Below, in pieces: positions 7,715-10,781 of a DNA stretch of 10,781 bases. The translations under genes were made by a program, and so were the position numbers. Every line of letters begins with the position of its first letter. Position 1 is the stretch's first letter. The notes below the pieces were generated by a model. The model saw only the letters and a program-made list of their open reading frames with translations, searched no databases and was not told where the DNA came from. Source of the DNA: Pseudomonadota bacterium (GTDB lineage Bacteria; Pseudomonadota; Alphaproteobacteria; UBA9219; RGZA01); contig JACQAB010000129.1 of NCBI GenBank assembly GCA_016195205.1, forward strand, positions 1 through 10,781, written 5' to 3'.

Positions 7715-7843
7715 GGCCCTAGGCCCCAGGCTCTAGGTAATAGGCCAAAAAAAAAGCCGCTCCGAAACGCCGGAATGGCTTTAGTGCAGAAGAAATCTTC
7801 TAACTTCCTAGGGCCCATGGCCTAGGGCCTAGGGCCTAGGGCC
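7715..7843. repeat. CCTAGGGCC repeat cluster flanking a terminator
   Basis: CCTAGGGCC occurs at 7807-7815, 7821-7829, 7828-7836 and 7835-7843; the last three overlap as a 7-bp tandem (unit CCTAGGG). One copy in the opposite orientation, GGCCCTAGG, lies at 7715-7723, followed by a degenerate CTCTAGG at 7731-7737 and TAGGCC at 7741-7746. The intrinsic terminator of the phasin gene sits between the two sides. The unit has a palindromic CCTAGG core, so copies can pair with each other. Function unknown. Confidence 0.7.
7747..7782 (-). terminator. Rho-independent terminator of the phasin gene
   Basis: On the minus strand the arms AAAGCCATTCCG and CGGAGCGGCTTT flank the loop GCGTTT and pair over 12 positions with one A-C mismatch and one G-U wobble. 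The second arm runs into nine T residues (plus-strand A run 7747-7755). It lies 64 nt after the phasin stop and before clpS, so it should separate the two transcripts. On the plus strand there is no T run, so it works in one direction only. Confidence 0.88.
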
Positions 7844-7845
7844 GC

Positions 7846-8331
7846 TTAAGCGGCGCTTTTGGCGCGTTCGGCAATCTTCTCAACCACGGAAGTGACGCTG
7901 GCGCTGATTGGCTCAGCGGCTTCACTGGTGCAACGCACGGCGATTTCCGAGATCTTGGTCGAATCAGCCATCATCGAGTCGAATAGGCCCTTCATGTAAT
8001 TGGACTGAAGCTCCATGAGTTCGCGCAGGGTTTTCACGCCAAGCATCGCCCGGCCCGTGGCCATGGAGTTCTGCATGGTGCTCTGGATATGGTTAAAAAC
8101 GGCCTGGCTTACATCTTTGCAGCCCTCGGCCATAATGTTTCCGGCCTGAACCACGGCTTCCATGTGATTACGGTTAAAAGTAGCGGCCTCTTCCAGACGA
8201 TTCATAAAATCGCGCGAGGCTTTTTCGACATTTTCGGCGGCCGTTTGCATGTGGCTTTCCATGTGACCAGCCATATTGCTTCTGACTTTTTCGAAGGCGT
8301 CAGTAGGCGAAGAAGGTGAATTATTCTTCAT
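7846..8331 (-). CDS. Phasin family protein
   Basis: Phasins coat polyhydroxyalkanoate granules in the cytoplasm, controlling their size and shielding the hydrophobic surface. The 161-residue product is almost wholly helical, without signal peptide or membrane segment, and is rich in Met, Ala, Glu and Asn. A Pro/Ser-rich start (NSPSSPTDAFEKV) leads into a long amphipathic region (about 15-140) with heptad-like spacing. Features typical of Phasin_2 proteins are EEAATFNRNHMEAVVQAG near 47-64 and TLRELMELQSNYMKGLFD near 101-118. The C-terminus is Ala/Lys-rich (AERAKSAA). The ATG is preceded by AAGGGGAAAACC. It is transcribed alone toward clpS and ends at a strong terminator. The upstream region holds a TGC dyad resembling PhaR sites. 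Phasin_2-like proteins are sometimes found where no PHA synthase is near, as here, so a granule role is likely but not shown. Confidence 0.85.
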   Translation of the reverse strand: MKNNSPSSPTDAFEKVRSNMAGHMESHMQTAAENVEKASRDFMNRLEEAATFNRNHMEAVVQAGNIMAEGCKDVSQAVFNHIQSTMQNSMATGRAMLGVKTLRELMELQSNYMKGLFDSMMADSTKISEIAVRCTSEAAEPISASVTSVVEKIAERAKSAA

Positions 8332-8387
8332 GGTTTTCCCCTTATTTGGCGATTTTCATTTCTAACTTTACTGCCAAAAGCATATCT

Positions 8388-8403
8388 TTTTCCACGTGGA
8401 AAA
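8388..8403. promoter_or_regulatory. 16-bp perfect palindrome in the phasin/carboxypeptidase control region
   Basis: TTTTCCACGTGGAAAA is identical to its own reverse complement over all 16 bases and contains a central CACGTG. It lies 57-72 nt upstream of the phasin ATG, on the usual scale of an operator. Each half can also be read as a near DnaA box (TTTTCCACG, one base from TTWTNCACA). Which protein binds it is unknown. Confidence 0.6.
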
Positions 8404-8411
8404 GCGCCGTT

Positions 8412-8422
8412 TTGCAGTGCAG
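8412..8422. promoter_or_regulatory. PhaR-like TGC dyad upstream of the phasin gene
   Basis: TTGC-AGT-GCAG differs by one base from the CTGC-N3-GCAG dyad that I recall for PhaR, the repressor of phasin and PHA genes in Paracoccus and relatives. It is 81-91 nt upstream of the phasin ATG and close to the 16-bp palindrome. The phaR gene is not in the window, so the match is suggestive only. Confidence 0.4.
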
Positions 8423-8515
8423 CATAGATGCCTAAATATCAGGGATACCCGCCCCGGTTGTCAATAGAAAAAATGCTCTATTTTCGGCCTATTCCGCCAC
8501 TCCCACCTGTGGATA

Positions 8516-8531
8516 TTAAGCCAAACTTAAC
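8516..8531 (+). promoter_or_regulatory. CtrA-binding box upstream of the D,D-carboxypeptidase gene
   Basis: TTAAGCCAAACTTAAC fits the full CtrA consensus TTAA-N7-TTAAC. CtrA is the master cell-cycle response regulator of alphaproteobacteria. The box ends 107 nt before the GTG of the carboxypeptidase gene, a usual distance for an activated promoter. It is overlapped by one base on its left by a near DnaA box, TGTGGATAT (8508-8516). Confidence 0.6.
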
Positions 8532-8637
8532 TAAGGCGGTGCAGAAATTAGCAAATCAGTTGCAAAGTTTTTGAGTTGCCCTTTACGGTGGCTTCACTGT
8601 TTCTGAGTCAAACTGCCAAGTCTTGAGGGAAAATACC

Positions 8638-9864
8638 GTGCGCGTCGGAAAAGTCTTTAACATCCGCCTTTTGCCCATTCTGGTTCTGCTCGCGGCTACC
8701 CTCGCCGCCTCTTCCGCCCAAGCCGCTCCCCGCTCCGCCGAACTGATTGCCGACGCCGAAACCGGCCGCATCCTTCACGGCAAAGATATTTACAGCCTCC
8801 GCCATCCCGCTTCGCTGACCAAGGTGATGACGCTTTACCTCACCTTTGCCGCGCTTCAAAACGGACGCTTCACCCTGAACACCTATCTGCCGGTTTCCTA
8901 TCACGCCGCGGCAGCGCCGTCCTCGAAACTTGGGCTGGAACCAGGATCAAGAATTACCGTGCGTGATGCCGTGCTTGGCGTGATTACGGAATCCGCCAAC
9001 GATGCCGCGGTGGTACTGGCTGAAACGCTGGGCGGCAGTGAAAGCCACTTCGCACAGATCATGACCGCCGAAGCCCGCGCGCTGGGCATGAAGCGTACCA
9101 CTTACCGCAACGCCAACGGCCTGCCTGATCCCAGCCAAGTCACCACGGCGTTTGACCAGGCTATTTTAACCCGGGCGCTGATGGCGCATTTCCCGCAGTA
9201 TTACACCTATTTCGGCACGGCCGATTTCACTTATGCCGGTATTACGCATCGCAATCACAATCACCTGATGGAACGTTATGAGGGCATGGATGGGCTGAAG
9301 ACGGGCTACATCGGCTCTTCCGGTTTCAATCTGATTGCCTCGGCCAAGCGCAACGGTTCCCGCCTGATCGGCATCGTGTTTGGCGGACGCAGCGCTGTTA
9401 AGCGCGACCGACGCATGGCCGGCCTGCTGGATGCCGGCTTTGAACGCGTCTATGCCGAAGCCAAGGGCAGCAAGCAATATGCCGAAGCGCCCGCCGTGGA
9501 AACCACCGCCGATGCGGTTGATGTCACCACCGACAAATCCGAATACCAGGTTGCCGAAGGCGTGAATTCTACCGCCCAGGGCGACAGCGACGACAACGAA
9601 AAGCCGGTAGCTTCACAGAAAAACTGGGGCGTACAAATCGGCTCTTACAACACGCGCAAAAAAGGTCTTTCCGCCCTGCATCAGGCTAAAAAAACCACGC
9701 AGTTGCGCGAGGCGCGCACCCAGCTTATTCAGGTTAAAACCGGACGCCGCAGCTTTATTTACCGCGCGCGTCTTTCCGGATTGGACGAAGAATCGGCGCG
9801 TAACACCTGCTTCTCGCTTTCCGACAAGGGCTTCAGCTGCCTGACCCTGCCGCCGCCGGGGTAA
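8638..9864 (+). CDS. Serine D-alanyl-D-alanine carboxypeptidase (peptidase S11) with C-terminal SPOR domain
   Basis: This DacA/DacF-type penicillin-binding protein removes the terminal D-Ala from peptidoglycan pentapeptides in the periplasm. Counting from GTG 8638 (408 residues), residues 1 to about 30 are a signal peptide ending in SAQA-AP. The S11 catalytic motifs are all present: SLTK at 59-62 (nucleophile Ser59), SAN at 119-121 and KTG at 221-223. The usual PBP5 C-terminal beta domain and membrane helix are missing; instead there is a low-complexity acidic linker (about 280-325) and a SPOR domain from WGVQIGSY (330-337) to the end, which in this family binds denuded septal glycan. GTG 8638 is preferred to TTG 8623 because GAGGGA lies 7 nt before it and the signal peptide then begins with MRVGK. 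A CtrA box lies upstream. Confidence 0.93.
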   Translation: MRVGKVFNIRLLPILVLLAATLAASSAQAAPRSAELIADAETGRILHGKDIYSLRHPASLTKVMTLYLTFAALQNGRFTLNTYLPVSYHAAAAPSSKLGLEPGSRITVRDAVLGVITESANDAAVVLAETLGGSESHFAQIMTAEARALGMKRTTYRNANGLPDPSQVTTAFDQAILTRALMAHFPQYYTYFGTADFTYAGITHRNHNHLMERYEGMDGLKTGYIGSSGFNLIASAKRNGSRLIGIVFGGRSAVKRDRRMAGLLDAGFERVYAEAKGSKQYAEAPAVETTADAVDVTTDKSEYQVAEGVNSTAQGDSDDNEKPVASQKNWGVQIGSYNTRKKGLSALHQAKKTTQLREARTQLIQVKTGRRSFIYRARLSGLDEESARNTCFSLSDKGFSCLTLPPPG

Positions 9865-9893
9865 CCACAATCATTTTAAGTTGACCAAAGCCT

Positions 9894-9910
9894 CCTAGAT
9901 AGTTTCTAGG
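9894..9910. repeat. Small inverted repeat in the convergent gap after the carboxypeptidase
   Basis: CCTAGA and TCTAGG form perfect 6-bp arms around a 5-nt loop (TAGTT). No T run follows on either strand, so it is not a classical terminator, although it lies where one would be expected between two convergent genes. The right arm contains the TAG stop of the putative immunity gene. The arms resemble the CTAGG repeats near 7715-7843. Confidence 0.5.
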
Positions 9911-10250
9911 CCGTGGGAAGCTTGTGGAACCAGATGTCAGAACCCACATCCCCTTTTCGTTCAATCCATAATTTCTTTATTTCTGCAATGACGGCTGCGG
10001 GGTTTTGATCGGGCCAGGCTTTGCACTTGCCCTCAGGAGCAAGATCGACCGCTTCAAATCCATTATTTAACATGAGAGTTATGAATTCCTGTATTCCGCG
10101 CCAGAGCTTATCCGTATCGGAAATGGTCAATTTCCTTTCGTCTAGATTCAAAACGGTGCTAACGCGACCAATGATTTGCCAGAGGCCAATATAGTCCTCG
10201 TCGCCTTCACGTAAGAATTCTTCCAAAGGTTTTTTGAATCCTGGGTTCAT
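9906..10250 (-). CDS. Putative immunity protein of the adjacent polymorphic toxin
   Basis: The 114-residue product is soluble and acidic, without signal peptide or membrane segment, and rich in Trp (25, 50, 79, 95, 107). I do not recognise a named family. Its role is inferred from position: it directly follows the C-terminus of a toxin-like gene on the same strand, sharing one base in a TGATG stop-start junction, the standard toxin-then-immunity order. GGAGGT at 10256-10261 sits 5 nt before ATG 10250, so this start is preferred to the in-frame GTG one codon upstream. Features include FLREGDEDYIGLWQIIGRV near 12-30, an acidic-aromatic pattern common in immunity proteins, and a C-terminal SDIWFHKLP. 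The composition appears more AT-rich than the core genes to the left, in line with horizontal acquisition. It could also be an unrelated small protein. Confidence 0.62.
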   Translation of the reverse strand: MNPGFKKPLEEFLREGDEDYIGLWQIIGRVSTVLNLDERKLTISDTDKLWRGIQEFITLMLNNGFEAVDLAPEGKCKAWPDQNPAAVIAEIKKLWIERKGDVGSDIWFHKLPTA

Positions 10251-10781
10251 CACTTACCTCCATCCATAAATTTTATCTTTGTCACCAAATTTTTTAAAAA
10301 AGAAACATTCACGTCAATCGTTGGTGGGCCGCTCGTGCTTACTGGTCTGTAAGTTATATAACTGCCATCAGGCATTGTATAGCGAACGCCGTTTATCTCA
10401 GCCAATTTAGGCGTTGTGGAGAGTGTCCCGCCTTCCGTCAAATCTTCAAACATTTTTTCTGCAGCTTGAACTCCGCCCGGCAATTCTCTGATGATATTAG
10501 AAGTTCCCGCTTCACCAATGACTTCACCGTCGGGGGCAAGAAGGCTTTCCAAGCGCACTGTGGCGGCGCTAGCTTCAAGCACTGCCCCGCCTTCGGCAAT
10601 GACTTCTCCTCCCAGAAAGGAAAGCCCTCCTGTTAATAGGGCTGTTAAAGCGACATCAAAACCATAAACATGCCCGAGGCCGGGTTCGATATAACCCGGA
10701 TCGATGACATCTGGAACATCGTCCTCATCGTTATCGCCATCATTCGTCCAGCCATCCGAACCGTCATCGCGTTCGGCTTTG
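10250..10781 (-). CDS. C-terminal part of a large polymorphic-toxin-like protein (Rhs/CdiA/secreted toxin type), partial
   Basis: The frame is open to the right window edge, giving the last 176 residues of a longer protein; the N-terminus is missing. In order one sees an Asp/Asn/Gly-rich acidic stretch (about 5-27, with DGDNDEDDVPD resembling a thrombospondin type 3 calcium repeat), a Gly/Ala-rich hydrophobic segment (about 41-72, FDVALTALLTGG onward), and a C-terminal module of ~80 residues: IIRELPGGVQAAEKMFEDL (97-114), a TMPDGSYITYRPVS strand pair, SGPPTIDVN (150-158) and a closing VTKIKF. From memory, RELPGG-x-AA, RP-x-S-x-SGPPTIDVN and KIKF recur at the C-termini of polymorphic toxins that end Rhs, WapA or CdiA-like proteins, probably nucleases; I cannot name the family with certainty. 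The gene overlaps the next small ORF by TGATG. No internal start is convincing. Confidence 0.65.
   Translation of the reverse strand, partial: KAERDDGSDGWTNDGDNDEDDVPDVIDPGYIEPGLGHVYGFDVALTALLTGGLSFLGGEVIAEGGAVLEASAATVRLESLLAPDGEVIGEAGTSNIIRELPGGVQAAEKMFEDLTEGGTLSTTPKLAEINGVRYTMPDGSYITYRPVSTSGPPTIDVNVSFLKNLVTKIKFMDGGK
10256..10261 (-). promoter_or_regulatory. Ribosome binding site deciding the immunity-gene start
   Basis: The minus strand reads GGAGGT here, 5 nt before ATG 10250. It lies inside the last codons of the toxin gene and favours ATG 10250 over GTG 10253. It allows the small protein to be made efficiently from the same message as the toxin. Confidence 0.6.

Larger units (their letters stand above)
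8332..8637. other. Divergent intergenic control region, about 300 nt, no gene
   Basis: No coding frame is credible here. Going left to right it holds the phasin leader, a 16-bp palindrome (8388-8403), a TGC dyad (8412-8422), TTGTCA at 8458-8463 followed after 15 nt by TATTTT (a possible but short-spaced promoter toward the carboxypeptidase), a near DnaA box (8508-8516), the CtrA box (8516-8531), a GAGTC methylation-type site (8605-8609), and the GAGGGA ribosome binding site (8625-8630) before GTG 8638. Confidence 0.6.

Noticed and set aside
7788..7801. AGAAGA-AA-TCTTCT inverted repeat before the phasin terminator
   Set aside because: The 2-nt loop forces partial unpairing and the stem is weak; the adjacent terminator hairpin explains the region better.
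7807..7843. CRISPR-like or VNTR array
   Set aside because: Units are only 7-9 bp, overlapping and without spacers; a CRISPR array is excluded.
8388..8531. Replication origin
   Set aside because: Near DnaA boxes and a CtrA box occur, but there is no clear AT-rich unwinding region and none of the usual alphaproteobacterial origin neighbours.
8623..8637. TTG 8623 as start of the carboxypeptidase
   Set aside because: The GAGGGA ribosome binding site lies within these codons and points to GTG 8638, which also gives a cleaner signal peptide.
10250..10582. A separate 110-residue gene starting at GTG 10582
   Set aside because: The frame is open through to 10780 with coherent coding sequence, and no ribosome binding site marks 10582; it is the tail of a longer protein.

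Overview
This window looks like chromosomal DNA of an alphaproteobacterium. The evidence is a clpS-clpA operon next to a phasin and a SPOR-domain D,D-carboxypeptidase, a consensus CtrA box (TTAA-N7-TTAAC), and a DPPR-synthase-like UbiA prenyltransferase. Most genes are moderately GC-rich. The last ~0.9 kb and the small secreted ORF at 4538-4963 look AT-richer by eye. I cannot assign a genus.

Layout. (1) 1-3496, plus strand: a tightly packed run made of the 3' end of a UbiA-family phosphoribosyltransferase, a phosphomannomutase/phosphoglucomutase, a YebC/PmpR-family regulator and a TauD-type 2-oxoglutarate dioxygenase. The gaps are 4, 21 and 5 nt, so this is probably one transcript. (2) 3475-4411, minus strand: a gene of unknown function whose 5' end is in another frame, consistent with a single-base frameshift near 4294. 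It overlaps the dioxygenase tail to tail by 22 nt. (3) 4538-4963, plus strand: a small predicted secreted protein with a good ribosome binding site and a perfect -35 hexamer. Its stop overlaps the clpA stop. (4) 4960-7655, minus strand: clpS-clpA, the N-degron adaptor and its AAA+ unfoldase, joined by a short junction where the clpA Shine-Dalgarno abuts the clpS stop. (5) 7846-8331, minus strand: a phasin with a strong intrinsic terminator and an unusual CCTAGGG repeat cluster in its 3' region. (6) 8332-8637: a divergent control region of about 300 nt between the phasin and the D,D-carboxypeptidase. It carries a 16-bp perfect palindrome, a PhaR-like TGC dyad, a CtrA box and near-match DnaA boxes. 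(7) 8638-9864, plus strand: a secreted serine D,D-carboxypeptidase with a C-terminal SPOR domain. (8) 9906-10781, minus strand: the C-terminus of a large, probably exported protein that resembles a polymorphic toxin, followed in TGATG overlap by a small acidic protein that is probably its immunity protein.

How the genes relate. The first block combines polyprenyl-phosphate sugar chemistry with sugar-phosphate isomerisation and suggests envelope polysaccharide synthesis; YebC and the dioxygenase appear to be passengers. The ClpS/ClpA pair delivers N-degron substrates to ClpP, which is not in the window. The carboxypeptidase trims peptidoglycan and probably sits at the septum through its SPOR domain, which would make cell-cycle control by CtrA sensible. 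The most interesting parts are the toxin/immunity pair at the right edge, the dense control region upstream of phasin and carboxypeptidase, and the frameshifted gene of unknown function.
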